The notes: generated from the letters alone by a model not told the origin. Numbered from the stretch's first letter, positions 28,857 to 38,912 are shown. The stretch is DNA of 64,000 nucleotides from an uncultured Aquimarina sp. (GCA_947495425.1 CANLYR010000002.1:1-64000); one strand, 5' to 3'. Translations and numbers: made by a program.

Positions 28857-29931
28857 TATATGTTTATTATTGCTTATTCCTGCCTTAACTATGGCTAATA
28901 CTCATGGAGACTTAAAAGGTAAATACACCAAGGAAAAAAAGCTTAAAAAGGAATTCAATGTTAATAAAGATGCAGTATTAAAAATCAGCAACGACTATGG
29001 CAATCTGGATATTACTTCTTGGAACGAAAATCGTGTTGTCATGGAAATACATATCCAGGTAAGCGGTAATGATGAAGAAAAGGTGATCCAGAAACTAAAA
29101 TCTATCGATGTAGAATTTGATGCATCATCACAACTCGTGAGTGCTAAAACTATTTTTAATAAAAATAGTGGTTCATGGTGGGATAAATTAACTAGCAGTT
29201 GGGGAAATAACATGAACATGAAAATCAATTATACGGTAAAGGTACCCATAACTAACAGTGTAGACCTTAATAACGATTATGGAAGTATTACGCTTGATAA
29301 AATAGAAGGGAATGCCAAAATTAATTGTGATTATGGGCAGATCATACTTGGAGAATTACTAGCCGAGAACAACTACATCAATATAGATTACACGAACAAT
29401 AGTTCTATAAAATACATGAAAAGTGGTAAGATAAATGCAGATTACTCTAATTTTGAGATAGAAAATAGTGAAAAAATTGATCTAAATGCAGATTATACAC
29501 AATCAAAATTTAAAGCTGTAAAAATGTTGAACTACGATTGTGATTATGGTGGATTACGCATCGATAATGCCAATACAGTTAATGGCGATTCAGATTATGT
29601 AGGAATTAAAATCGGAAGTATAGCAAGTGAACTAGTTATTAATTCTGACTATGGTTCTATAGATGTAGAAACATTACTACCTTCATTCAAAAAAGTTACA
29701 ATTACAAGTGATTATACGGGCGTCGATATTGGATATAATAGCGATTGTAATTTTGATTTAGCAATCAAAACATCTTATGGAGGCATCAAAGTCGATGAAA
29801 ATATTACCATTCAAAAAAAATATGTAAAAGATTCAAAAAAAGATTATCAAGGATATCTGGGAAAATCTAATAGTGGAAACACCATTAATATTTCTTCAAG
29901 CTATGGAGGAATCAAATTAAGAGCAAATTAA
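28837..29931 (+). CDS. Secreted DUF4097-like beta-solenoid protein
   Basis: This 364-residue exported protein has a signal peptide (MKTLYYNICLLLLIPALTMA, cut near residue 20). The rest is a repeated beta-strand region in which Asp-Tyr motifs (NDYGN, NDYGS, CDYGQ, DYTNN, DYSN, SDYGS, SDYTG) recur about every 20 residues. This pattern is typical of DUF4097/putative adhesin beta-solenoids. The start overlaps the previous gene by 20 bases, so it belongs to the sigma operon. A role in envelope-stress response is inferred from context only. Confidence 0.85.
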   Translation: MKTLYYNICLLLLIPALTMANTHGDLKGKYTKEKKLKKEFNVNKDAVLKISNDYGNLDITSWNENRVVMEIHIQVSGNDEEKVIQKLKSIDVEFDASSQLVSAKTIFNKNSGSWWDKLTSSWGNNMNMKINYTVKVPITNSVDLNNDYGSITLDKIEGNAKINCDYGQIILGELLAENNYINIDYTNNSSIKYMKSGKINADYSNFEIENSEKIDLNADYTQSKFKAVKMLNYDCDYGGLRIDNANTVNGDSDYVGIKIGSIASELVINSDYGSIDVETLLPSFKKVTITSDYTGVDIGYNSDCNFDLAIKTSYGGIKVDENITIQKKYVKDSKKDYQGYLGKSNSGNTINISSSYGGIKLRAN

Positions 29932-29959
29932 TACATATACAAATAAATAATTCAATCAA

Positions 29960-30694
29960 ATGAGAACAGTAACAGTAATTTTAGGCATAGTATTATGTAG
30001 TATAACTTCACTACAAGCCCAATGGTGGGGTAACGGAAAAAAGATAAGCGGTAATGGCGAAATGATTTCAAAAAACAGAAGCACTGCTGATTATGATGAA
30101 ATAAAGCTAAAGGGAAACCTAGATGTGTCTTTGGTATCTGGTACCGAAGGAAAAATAATCATAGAAGGAGAAAGCAATCTTATAGACTATGTATTAACTG
30201 AAGTCGAAGATGATGTTTTAAAAATTTATGTAGAAAAAGGACATTATCTCAAAATATCAAATGGAAAAAAATTAGTAGTAACCGTTCCGTTTAAAGATCT
30301 AAGTAAAGTAAGCTTGTCTGGCTCTGGAGACATCTATGGGACAGACGTTATTAAAGCTGAAAACTTTAAGACGGGTATATCGGGTTCTGGTGATGTAAAA
30401 TTAGCAATTGAAGCTAAAAACACAGAAAGTTATATCACAGGAAGCGGAGATTTATCATTAAGTGGTTTTTCTAATAACTTTGACTGTAAGGTTACAGGCT
30501 CTGGCGATATAGAAGCATATCGTTTGCAAGCAAAAGAAGTACAGGCTTCGGTAACGGGGTCTGGTGATATTCAAGTAACGGCAACTTCATCTATAAAAGC
30601 CAGAGTAACAGGGTCTGGAGATATATTTTATAAGGGAAATCCAAAACTAGAGGATAAAAAAGTATCAGGTTCTGGTGATATTACCAAACAATGA
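29960..30694 (+). CDS. Head-GIN domain (DUF2807) secreted protein
   Basis: This 244-residue exported protein has a signal peptide (TVILGIVLCSITSLQAQ, cut near residue 21) and a DUF2807 beta-solenoid covering the rest. Seven copies of [ST]GSGD occur about every 20-25 residues (for example SLSGSGDIYG, GISGSGDVKL, SVTGSGDIQV). The family is common in Bacteroidota; its function is unknown. It ends the four-gene sigma operon, with a terminator 24 bases after the stop. Confidence 0.9.
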   Translation: MRTVTVILGIVLCSITSLQAQWWGNGKKISGNGEMISKNRSTADYDEIKLKGNLDVSLVSGTEGKIIIEGESNLIDYVLTEVEDDVLKIYVEKGHYLKISNGKKLVVTVPFKDLSKVSLSGSGDIYGTDVIKAENFKTGISGSGDVKLAIEAKNTESYITGSGDLSLSGFSNNFDCKVTGSGDIEAYRLQAKEVQASVTGSGDIQVTATSSIKARVTGSGDIFYKGNPKLEDKKVSGSGDITKQ

Positions 30695-30717
30695 ATCGCG
30701 AACAATATAATATTTAC

Positions 30718-30752
30718 AAACTGTTTAATACCTGGCAAGTAGTAAACAGTTT
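30718..30752 (+). terminator. Intrinsic terminator ending the sigma operon
   Basis: A perfect 10-base stem (30718-30727 with 30743-30752), a 15-base loop and an eight-base T-run. The T-run ends just before an ATG at 30758, which makes that ATG an unlikely start for the CpsB-like gene. Confidence 0.8.
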
Positions 30753-30859
30753 TTTTTATGCATAATAATCTCTATTTTTACAGCAATATACAACGAGTTA
30801 GAAAACACTTGAGTTGTATATGTAAAATTTTATTAAAGTTCACCCCAATTATAACAATA

Positions 30860-31597
30860 TTGCTGTTTTTCAAACAAAAAAAAGTTCCTTTTTCTGAAAT
30901 TATTCCTGATAATTATGTTGATATCCATTCGCATTTGCTTCCGGGGATAGATGATGGGGTCAATACGGTATATCAATCAGCATATATTTTAGAACAGTTT
31001 CAAAAGATTGGCATTAAGAAAGTGATTACAACACCACATGTAATGCAAGATGTCTGGCCAAATTCATCACAGACCATACGTAATCATTTAGACACATTAA
31101 AAGAAATTCTTCCCACTTTGGGAATTACCGAAATAGAAATACAGACAAGTGCAGAGTATATGATGGACGATTTATTCTATCAAAGAATAAAGGAAAATGA
31201 TATTTTACCACTTTACAAAAAATACATCCTTGTAGAAATGTCTACGTTTAGCGCTCCTATAAATCTCAAAGAAATACTATTTGAAATCAAAATGGCTGGT
31301 TATACTCCTATTTTGGCACATCCAGAACGATATTCCTTTTATCAAGATGATTTAAAAAAATATGATGAGTTAAAAGAATCCGGCTTTCTGTTTCAGCTTA
31401 ATTTACTATCCCTGTCAGGGCACTATGGCGATAAAACAAAAGCATTAGCAAATCAGATGATCAATCATAACTATATTGATTTTGTAGGCTCAGATGTTCA
31501 TAATTACTATCAGTTAGGAATACTAGAGCAAGGTTTTTATTCTAAAGTGGCTCAAAAAGTATCAATATTGATGAAAAATAATACAATATTTTATTAA
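30860..31597 (+). CDS. CpsB/CapC-like PHP tyrosine-protein phosphatase
   Basis: This manganese-dependent phosphatase reverses Wzc-type tyrosine phosphorylation and so tunes capsule export. The PHP fold shows YVDIHSHLLPGIDDG, TTPHVMQD, ILAHPERY and DFVGSDVHN. I favour a TTG start at 30860, giving 245 residues (MLFFKQKKVPFSE), the usual family length. An ATG at 30758 would add 34 residues but begins right after a terminator T-run. Its stop overlaps by 4 bases with the stop of the convergent Wzc-like kinase, its likely substrate. Confidence 0.85.
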   Translation: MLFFKQKKVPFSEIIPDNYVDIHSHLLPGIDDGVNTVYQSAYILEQFQKIGIKKVITTPHVMQDVWPNSSQTIRNHLDTLKEILPTLGITEIEIQTSAEYMMDDLFYQRIKENDILPLYKKYILVEMSTFSAPINLKEILFEIKMAGYTPILAHPERYSFYQDDLKKYDELKESGFLFQLNLLSLSGHYGDKTKALANQMINHNYIDFVGSDVHNYYQLGILEQGFYSKVAQKVSILMKNNTIFY

Positions 31598-33948
31598 TTC
31601 TTTTTTCCATAACCATACCCATAATTATATCCTGGATGTGTTCCTGATGCATTAAGTAATACAGCAATATTTGGCAAACGTTTCTCTTTATAAAAATTTT
31701 CTGGTATTTGTAAAATCCGTTTATCAGAGTAGTTCTCTCGCACAATATAAATACTAAGATCCGCAAAATGACTTATTAAAAGCGTATCGGTTACTAGGCT
31801 AGCGGGCGCAGTATCGACAACTATATAATCATATTCTTTTTCAAGATATTGAAACATTTCTGTTACTCTATCTTGCATTAAAAGCTCTGCTGGATTTGGA
31901 GGTATTATTCCAGAAGGAATTACATCGAATGATTTTTCTTCTTTATCACCATGTATTATTATGTCTTTAAGGGCTATATCTTTATTCATTATATAATTCG
32001 TAAGTCCTATGGTATCCCTTCCGTTTGGCAGGTCAAAAATTTCATGAAATTTAGGATCTCTTAAATCCGTACCTACATAAACTACCTTTTTACCTGAAAC
32101 AGCTAATATTTTAGCTAAATTTCCAGAAACTAATGTTTTTCCTTCTCCCGAAATTGTTGAAGTAACAAAAATAACCTTACCAACGGTTTTATCGATTCCT
32201 GCCATTAAGAAACCGAGGTTTGTTCTCAAAATTCTAAATGCTTCTGCGATTGGTGATCTATCATTTTGCGATATGATACCTCTGTTATTGGATTTAACTT
32301 TTGGTATAGACCCCAAAATCGGCATAGACAGCACTTTGTCTAGGTCTTCTCTAGATCTAATTTTAACATTCAACAAATCTGATAAGTATATGATAAGAAA
32401 AGGAATCAATGCACCAAGAAATAATGCTCCTGCATAAATCACTTTTCTATTTGGAGATACAAGATGCGAACCCAATACAGAAGCCCTGTCAATAACCCTT
32501 GCATTAGAAAGTGTCACATGACTTGTAATCTCTGCCTCTTCTCTTTTCTGTAAAAGGTAAAGGTATAACTGCTCTTTGATTGTTTGTTCTCTCTCTATAA
32601 CCCTTACCTCTTTTTCACGTATAGGTGCGCTATATAATTTTCCGCTAAAATACTTGTCTTGTGTTCTTAAGCTGTTCAACTGGATATTGGTAGAGCTTTT
32701 CAAGCTGTTTAAACTACCGACCAACACTTGTCGCAGTCCATCGATTTGCTGATCTATGTTAACTACTACTGGGTTTTGTTCGCTAGATGTTTTCAGCAAT
32801 CGTTTTCTTTGAAGAATCAATCCGTTATATCTAGATACTGTTCCAGTTATGTTTGTGTCATCAAATCCAAGGTTAGCAGGTATCAAATCATACTTCCCTT
32901 CTTGACTCAAAACAAATCTTCGCATCGATTCAATGAGTCTAAGTTGCGTATTTAATCGTGCAATTTCCTGAACATTACGAGAATCCAAACTAGCAACTTG
33001 TTGTGTTTGAGCTCCAATATCATTAGTCAGTCCATACTTAGACAAATATCCTGCTGCTTCATCATCTACCTCAGAGAGATCTCCAGAAATTAATTCTAAC
33101 CGTTCATTTATAAAGCCAGCTGTTCTTGCAGAAATTTGCTTTTTATTTTCTATAGTTGCTATATTGTACTCTTTAACAAGGTTATTAATGATATCTCTTG
33201 CTTTTTCTTTGACAGGGTCATTTAAAGAAATCTTTACAATAGATGAGCCCTTTACCGGAAGAATTAATATTCTATTTCTATAGGATTCTGAAACCAAATT
33301 TACTGGTGAAATATGAATCTTTATAATCGTTCCAATATTAGACTCTATATCACTAACATTTGGTGTGATAACAATATCTCCTATACTACTACTTACTGTT
33401 TTACCAAAAGAATGATTGTTTAGCTTTTTCCCTTTTTCATCCAAAAATGAAAATGATGTACCTGAATCAATGCGTACGTGAAAAATCTTTGATTTTGTAT
33501 GCACAATTGAATCCTCAGATAAAAAATTGATTTCAATTAATGATTTTGGATAATTTTCTATTTCCAAAATTCTTCCTTCAGAAAGATACCTTACATTAAG
33601 TTTTAAGTTGTTTACAACATTAGTAATTAAAGTCCTAGACTTCATTATTTGTATTTCGTTCTCTATACTATTCTGTGAGTTATCTAGTAACCCTAAATCT
33701 TTAAAAGCAGAAAGTTCAGATTCACTAATATTTTCATCTTGAGAAATAGCAATAGTAGAAGAAACATTGTATTGAGGAATAGTATATCGTATTTTAACAT
33801 ATGCTAAAACAACAAAAATTGTAATACTTAAGGCAAACCAATACCATTTCTTAAGGTATTTTATAATCTGATCTCTAATATTAAAGCTAAGTGTAGATGA
33901 AGCATTAAATGCATTATTCGTAGTAGGTATATTGTTATTTGGAGTCAT
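31594..33948 (-). CDS. wzc: Wzc-like polysaccharide co-polymerase tyrosine autokinase
   Basis: This inner-membrane BY-kinase controls chain length and export of surface polysaccharide. The 784-residue protein has a Wzz-type domain between two transmembrane helices (about 34-50 and 512-530) with a periplasmic coiled coil (about 270-490). The cytoplasmic kinase has Walker A SGEGKT near 600, Walker A' VGTDLRDP and Walker B YIVVDTAPAS. The C-terminal GYNYGYGYGKKN tail holds clustered autophosphorylation tyrosines. It is 6 bases downstream of the Wza-like gene and opposite its likely phosphatase. Confidence 0.95.
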   Translation of the reverse strand: MTPNNNIPTTNNAFNASSTLSFNIRDQIIKYLKKWYWFALSITIFVVLAYVKIRYTIPQYNVSSTIAISQDENISESELSAFKDLGLLDNSQNSIENEIQIMKSRTLITNVVNNLKLNVRYLSEGRILEIENYPKSLIEINFLSEDSIVHTKSKIFHVRIDSGTSFSFLDEKGKKLNNHSFGKTVSSSIGDIVITPNVSDIESNIGTIIKIHISPVNLVSESYRNRILILPVKGSSIVKISLNDPVKEKARDIINNLVKEYNIATIENKKQISARTAGFINERLELISGDLSEVDDEAAGYLSKYGLTNDIGAQTQQVASLDSRNVQEIARLNTQLRLIESMRRFVLSQEGKYDLIPANLGFDDTNITGTVSRYNGLILQRKRLLKTSSEQNPVVVNIDQQIDGLRQVLVGSLNSLKSSTNIQLNSLRTQDKYFSGKLYSAPIREKEVRVIEREQTIKEQLYLYLLQKREEAEITSHVTLSNARVIDRASVLGSHLVSPNRKVIYAGALFLGALIPFLIIYLSDLLNVKIRSREDLDKVLSMPILGSIPKVKSNNRGIISQNDRSPIAEAFRILRTNLGFLMAGIDKTVGKVIFVTSTISGEGKTLVSGNLAKILAVSGKKVVYVGTDLRDPKFHEIFDLPNGRDTIGLTNYIMNKDIALKDIIIHGDKEEKSFDVIPSGIIPPNPAELLMQDRVTEMFQYLEKEYDYIVVDTAPASLVTDTLLISHFADLSIYIVRENYSDKRILQIPENFYKEKRLPNIAVLLNASGTHPGYNYGYGYGKKN

Positions 33949-33954
33949 ATTTTC

Positions 33955-34740
33955 TTATCTTATGATAAAAGCTACTGCGGTTAGGGCAACCCCTAATACA
34001 CTTAATATAATACTAAGTGTATTGTTATTTGTTTTGGATGTTCTTATTCGAGCATCATTGGGTTCTACATAGAGAACATCATTTTGAGCCAAGTAATAGA
34101 CTGGAGATTCAAAGATAGATTTTGAAGTAAGATCTAATTTATGATAGGTATTAACTCCTTCATTTTCTCTTATAACCATTACATTTTTTCTTTTACCTTT
34201 TATAGTCATGTCGCCTGCCAAGCCGAGGGCTTCTATTATTGTAACGCGCTCATTGGGTATAGTGTATGCGCCGGGATTAGTTACCTCACCTAATACCGTA
34301 ATTTTGAAGTTTTGAAGTCTAACACTAACAATAGGATCATTAATATAAATTTTCAATTTTTCCTTAATCATTTCTTTGACTTCAACACGTGTCAATCCAG
34401 CAATTTTGAGGCTTCCTAATACAGGGAAATCAATATTTCCTTCTTCATCAATTAAGTAAGTAGGTTCACCGCCACCAGAATTTGCTGTTCTATTCTCTCC
34501 GGTCGCTGCTCCTATAGATGAACCGCCCCCTATAAGATTAAAAGGTCTGGCAGCAGCCATATCTGAGGCAGAAACTAATATACTCACAATATCATCAACC
34601 TTAAAAACTGGTGTAAAGGAATTTGTTGAAGTGATCTGTTCCAAGTTTTCTGAGTTCTGAAAGTAAACTACATCTTCAGGAACTTTACACGAAACAACTG
34701 AAAGTATAAGTAATAATAAAAACAAAAATTTACATCGCAT
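33955..34740 (-). CDS. wza: Wza-like polysaccharide export lipoprotein
   Basis: This is an outer-membrane polysaccharide channel component. The 261-residue protein has a lipoprotein signal (LLLLILSVVSC, lipid Cys at 18), a poly-export domain (about 45-130, with EEGNIDFPVLGSLKIAGLT), an SLBB domain (about 145-225, with ITVLGEVTNPGAYTIP) and a C-terminal hydrophobic helix (about 240-260). It is shorter than E. coli Wza, which has extra SLBB repeats; short forms are usual in Bacteroidota. It pairs with Wzc six bases downstream. Confidence 0.94.
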   Translation of the reverse strand: MRCKFLFLLLLILSVVSCKVPEDVVYFQNSENLEQITSTNSFTPVFKVDDIVSILVSASDMAAARPFNLIGGGSSIGAATGENRTANSGGGEPTYLIDEEGNIDFPVLGSLKIAGLTRVEVKEMIKEKLKIYINDPIVSVRLQNFKITVLGEVTNPGAYTIPNERVTIIEALGLAGDMTIKGKRKNVMVIRENEGVNTYHKLDLTSKSIFESPVYYLAQNDVLYVEPNDARIRTSKTNNNTLSIILSVLGVALTAVAFIIR

Positions 34741-34959
34741 ATCTTTTGTACTTTAAAAAGCAAATTTAGGAATGAATCACAAAAATATAACTTTATTTAA
34801 TTTAGCAATGGAATTTAAATTCATCCATCAAACAATTTTTTCTTAATAGATAGATTTATCGCCATTTATCCATAAAATGGCACTATTCCATACAGGGATT
34901 AAGCTTCTCGAGTATTATACCGAAAAGCTAGTTAAATTTAATCTATAATAAAATCATTA

Positions 34960-36888
34960 CTAGGCAAGAATTTCTTGTTTCTCTTGAATAGTTTCTTTGT
35001 TGATTTTATCTATACTCTCGAACGTAGAATTATTAGAAATGTATTCCGGTACAATTTCTTTTAATTTTCCAACGATTTGATGATCTTGATTAAGTAAATT
35101 CATAATACACAGATCATCTATTTTATCTTTTACATTAGCACAATCATTATCATCAAATTTACTTATCATGATTTTCTTATGATATGTAGGTAACGTATTT
35201 TCTGTATCAGCAAGTAGTTCTTCATACAACTTCTCGCCTGGCCTTAACCCTGTAATTTTTATATCTATATCTTCTGGATAGTTAAGCCCGGATAATCGAA
35301 TCATTTTCTTTGCAAGATCAAATATCTTTACAGATTCTCCCATATCAAAAATAAAAATTTCTCCTCCATTGCCCATGGTTCCTGCTTCTATAACCAATTG
35401 GGATGCTTCAGGAATTGTCATAAAGAATCTTGTAACACTCTGGTGAGTAACAGTTAAAGGACCTCCTTTAGCTATTTGTTTTTTGAAAAGTGGTATTACT
35501 GACCCATTAGACCCTAATACATTACCAAATCGAGTGGTTATAAATTTAGTTTTACTAGTGCTATGTAAGCATTTTATATACATCTCTGCTACTCGCTTGG
35601 TAGCACCCATTACATTAGTAGGATTAACTGCTTTGTCTGTTGATACAAATACAAACTTATCTACTCCATAGTGTGATGATAAATCTGCAAGTTTTCGAGT
35701 ACCTAAAACATTAATTTTAATAGCCTCGCATGGATTAGACTCCATTAATGGAACATGTTTGTATGCCGCAGCATGAAAAACCATATTAGGTCTGTGCTTT
35801 TCAAATATCATTTCTATTCGTTGGTGATCACGAATATCTGCTACTATAGGAGTGAAATTAGTGATTCCTTTACTCAAAAGTTCTTGTTGCAGGTCATATA
35901 AAGGTGATTCTGCCTGATCAACCAAGACTAAATTTTTGTAATTATAATAAGAGGCTTGTCTAACAATCTCGCTTCCGATAGAACCTGCAGCTCCCGTAAT
36001 CATAATCACTTTATTATCAAGCTCTCTTTTTATATTTTGATTATCCATACATATAGGAGCTCTATCTAACAAATCTTCTATTTGTATTTCTTTAATTTGA
36101 GAAACGTTCAATTTTCCGTCTATCCAATCATTTACAGCAGGAATTATCTTTACAACGACAGAAAGTTTAAGTAAATGATCTGATATTTCTGCTAATCTTT
36201 TTTTGTCTATATGCGGTATTGATACTACAATCTCTTTAATAGCATTTTTGGTAATAAAATTTTGATTTATAGCGGTTGATGAGTAAACTTTAATTCCATT
36301 AATCGTTTTTCCTATTTTTTGAGAATTATCATCTATAAAACCAATAACCGCAGACGATCTATTAGAATCATTTGCTATAGCCGCTTGGGTAATTAATCCA
36401 GAATCGCCAGCTCCATATATCAAAACTCTTGAAGTCTCTCCTAGTTTTGATTTAATATAATAGTAGCAATACTTAAACAACAAACGACTTGTAGTAAGCG
36501 TAATAATGTTTAACATATAATGGATACAAATTATCGATACTGGAATATTTAAAAGTTCTGGCATTAAGGATAGCCTACTTGAAACCATCAAAAAGCCTGT
36601 GAGCGCAATCAAAACTGTAACTGCTAGAAATAAATTATAAGCATCTCTCATTCCTGTATGCCTCACTACTCCCTTATACGAACCTATGAGTAAAAAACTC
36701 AATATTGCCAATCCGGCAACAATAGGTATTTGATATACCAAGTTAGACGTATCAAAATTAAGCGTAATCCCAAACCTAATTACATACGCTAAAAAGAAGT
36801 TGAAAATAGTGATCAGTACATCGATAGATAGCACTAGCCATTTTGATGCATGTCTGTGGGAATTATTTATTAGGTAATTCTTTATCAT
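34960..36888 (-). CDS. pglF: PglF/CapD-like UDP-sugar 4,6-dehydratase
   Basis: This membrane-anchored NAD-dependent enzyme converts UDP-GlcNAc to UDP-4-keto-6-deoxy-GlcNAc. The 642-residue protein has four N-terminal transmembrane helices (about 15-140), a CoA-binding-like Rossmann fold (IYGAGDSG near 158) and a dehydratase Rossmann domain (ITGAAGSIGSEI near 297). The active site shows STDKAVNPTNVMGATK near 415-430, with Met in the usual Tyr place, as in PglF/WbpM. It overlaps the aminotransferase by 4 bases (ATGA), so the two steps are coupled. A 219-base gap separates it from wza. Confidence 0.93.
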   Translation of the reverse strand: MIKNYLINNSHRHASKWLVLSIDVLITIFNFFLAYVIRFGITLNFDTSNLVYQIPIVAGLAILSFLLIGSYKGVVRHTGMRDAYNLFLAVTVLIALTGFLMVSSRLSLMPELLNIPVSIICIHYMLNIITLTTSRLLFKYCYYYIKSKLGETSRVLIYGAGDSGLITQAAIANDSNRSSAVIGFIDDNSQKIGKTINGIKVYSSTAINQNFITKNAIKEIVVSIPHIDKKRLAEISDHLLKLSVVVKIIPAVNDWIDGKLNVSQIKEIQIEDLLDRAPICMDNQNIKRELDNKVIMITGAAGSIGSEIVRQASYYNYKNLVLVDQAESPLYDLQQELLSKGITNFTPIVADIRDHQRIEMIFEKHRPNMVFHAAAYKHVPLMESNPCEAIKINVLGTRKLADLSSHYGVDKFVFVSTDKAVNPTNVMGATKRVAEMYIKCLHSTSKTKFITTRFGNVLGSNGSVIPLFKKQIAKGGPLTVTHQSVTRFFMTIPEASQLVIEAGTMGNGGEIFIFDMGESVKIFDLAKKMIRLSGLNYPEDIDIKITGLRPGEKLYEELLADTENTLPTYHKKIMISKFDDNDCANVKDKIDDLCIMNLLNQDHQIVGKLKEIVPEYISNNSTFESIDKINKETIQEKQEILA

Positions 36889-38018
36889 CTCAACATATTT
36901 TTAATTACTGATACAATTCTATATAAATCTTCTTCTTCAAGATTTGACCCGCTTGGTAGGCAAAGTCCGCGTTCAAATAAATCATCAGAAATTCCATTGA
37001 GATAAGTACTACAATCTGCAAATACAGTTTGTTGATGCATGGGTTTCCATAGTGGTCTTGATTCTATATTTTCTTTAGCCAGCAGAAGTCGTATTTCTTC
37101 TCTTAGCTTATAAGAACTGGTTTCTATACAGGTAAGCCATCTGTTAGAATAATAACCAGAAGGCTCATCTAAAAATCGTATCTCTGAAGAATCTGATAGA
37201 TGTTTTTTGTAAAAATCAAAATTTCTACGTCTATTATTAACATGCTTGTCCAACACTTCCATTTGACCTCTTCCTATGCCTGCAGTGATATTGCTCATCC
37301 TATAATTATATCCAATTTCTGAATGTTGATAGTGAGGTGCATTATCTCTAGCCTGAGTAGCTAAAAAGATGGAACGATCTTTATGTTTCTGTTGTTTAGA
37401 AACTAAAGCACCGCCTCCAGAGGTTGTAATTATTTTATTTCCATTGAAAGAAAGAATAGCAATATCGCCAAAAGTCCCACACTTTATTCCGTGATAAGAA
37501 CTTCCTAAAGCTTCTGCACTATCTTCTAAAACAGGGATTTTATATTCTGATGAAATACGATTAACAGCCTCAACATTATATGGCATACCATATAAATGAA
37601 CTGCAACGATGGCTTTCGGTTTTTTTCCTTTTGCAATTCGATCCTTTATTGCTATCTCGAGTTGTTCCGGACAAATATTCCAAGTATCACTCTCACTATC
37701 GATGAATATTGGTTTTGCACCAAGATATACGATTGGATTAGCTGAAGCAGCAAAGGTAAGGCTTTGACATAGTACTTCATCACCTGAAGTAACTCCTAAT
37801 AATTTTAAACCTAAATGTAAAGAAGCCGTACCAGAGCTTAGTGCTGCGGCAAAAACATCTTGACCGAGATAAGTTTCTAAATCATTTTCAAACCCGTCAA
37901 CATTTGGACCTAGCGGTGCTACCCAATTTGTATCAAAAGCTTCTTTTACGAAATTTTGCTCTGTCCCACCCATGTGCGGTGAAGAAAGCCATATTTTTTT
38001 TGAATCAATTATATTCAT
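36885..38018 (-). CDS. pglE: DegT/DnrJ/EryC1 aminotransferase (PglE-like)
   Basis: This PLP enzyme aminates the 4-keto sugar made by PglF, giving a UDP-4-amino-6-deoxy sugar. Of 377 residues, the key ones are Asp in VLEDSAEALGSSY and the PLP Lys in SFNGNKIITTSGGG near 192. ALSSGTASLHL binds the cofactor phosphate. I chose the ATG at 38018 (MNIIDSKKIWLSSPHMGG), matching how relatives begin; an ATG at 38042 would add eight residues. It is the first gene of the pglE-pglF-wza-wzc series. Confidence 0.92.
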   Translation of the reverse strand: MNIIDSKKIWLSSPHMGGTEQNFVKEAFDTNWVAPLGPNVDGFENDLETYLGQDVFAAALSSGTASLHLGLKLLGVTSGDEVLCQSLTFAASANPIVYLGAKPIFIDSESDTWNICPEQLEIAIKDRIAKGKKPKAIVAVHLYGMPYNVEAVNRISSEYKIPVLEDSAEALGSSYHGIKCGTFGDIAILSFNGNKIITTSGGGALVSKQQKHKDRSIFLATQARDNAPHYQHSEIGYNYRMSNITAGIGRGQMEVLDKHVNNRRRNFDFYKKHLSDSSEIRFLDEPSGYYSNRWLTCIETSSYKLREEIRLLLAKENIESRPLWKPMHQQTVFADCSTYLNGISDDLFERGLCLPSGSNLEEEDLYRIVSVIKNMLR

Positions 38019-38606
38019 AATTCTCCCATTAATAATGAACAATAATCTGCTATCGATTAGAGATTACTTAAAATCTATAACCGAAAGTCTTTTCATGACA
38101 ATCTAAAAAACGCTGGAAGAAGGGGGTAGAAACTTCCTTATTTGAAATTATTCTAATTATATATTTTCCTTGTTGCTAAAATAGTTTAGTTAGATCAATT
38201 ATTTATTTTTATTTTTATTTTTTAGACACAATACCTAAAAACAAGCTAAACAGCTATAATTAGATGAAAGACCTACATAAATTACGTTAATACCGTAAGA
38301 AAAAGATTATAATTATTTACAGAATTTTAGTTTGGTTCTATACAAACTCCAATTTTTTAAACTGATTTTATCAATCTACAACCCATTAAATTTTATTTAA
38401 CTAAAAAATTCCCCTAAAATAGATGCTATTTTTAGCTAAATGCTAGTGATCTGATTAAATCACATAATAATACAATATTACTTTATTATTTACTGAAACC
38501 ATTGAGGATAAAAACTGTTTTTTTGGGGGTATTTACCCCCTTTATAACTAAAAAAAGTAGCAAACATTAATTGAAATGACTTAAATTTTTTTCAATTCAC
38601 TATAAA

Positions 38607-38635
38607 CCTGCCTGCCTTGCGGCAAGGCAGGCAGG
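38607..38635. repeat. GC-rich perfect palindrome
   Basis: Perfect 14-base arms (CCTGCCTGCCTTGC and its complement) flank a single central G. The GC content is far above the surroundings, so the hairpin would be very stable. There is no T-run. It resembles dispersed palindromic (REP-like) elements seen in Bacteroidota genomes; that identity is an inference. Confidence 0.8.
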
Positions 38636-38670
38636 AATGTTCTTTTTCACTCAATTTTTGTCTTTTTCTT

Positions 38671-38693
38671 ACTTCGTAGTACCACTATGAAGT
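38671..38693. repeat. Inverted repeat
   Basis: Ten-base arms (38671-38680 and 38684-38693) with one mismatch and a 3-base loop lie 35 bases after the GC-rich palindrome. The function is unknown. Confidence 0.55.
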
Positions 38694-38912
38694 GGAAAAA
38701 ACAATTTAATTGATCAAAAAAATTACATTTTTCGCCAGAATCAAAAATGTTCAAATCACTTCATTTTCAAAAACTAAAACAAAAAAATTATTACGATAAA
38801 CTTTGATTTATTTAATTAAATACATAAAATTGACGTGCTTCAAAAAAAATAAACGACTCTTAGAGAAGTTTACATACAATCCCCATAAAAAACAATAATT
38901 AAGTACATCTAG

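Larger units (their letters stand above)
38043..38912. other. 870-base noncoding spacer in the polysaccharide locus
   Basis: This is a very AT-rich region between divergent pglE and the first MBOAT gene. It has no open frame I can support. It holds two strong inverted repeats (38607-38635, 38671-38693), a GGGGGT-ATTT-ACCCCC hairpin at 38525-38540 and another GGGGGT at 38122-38127. Promoters for both directions must lie here. Confidence 0.7.
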
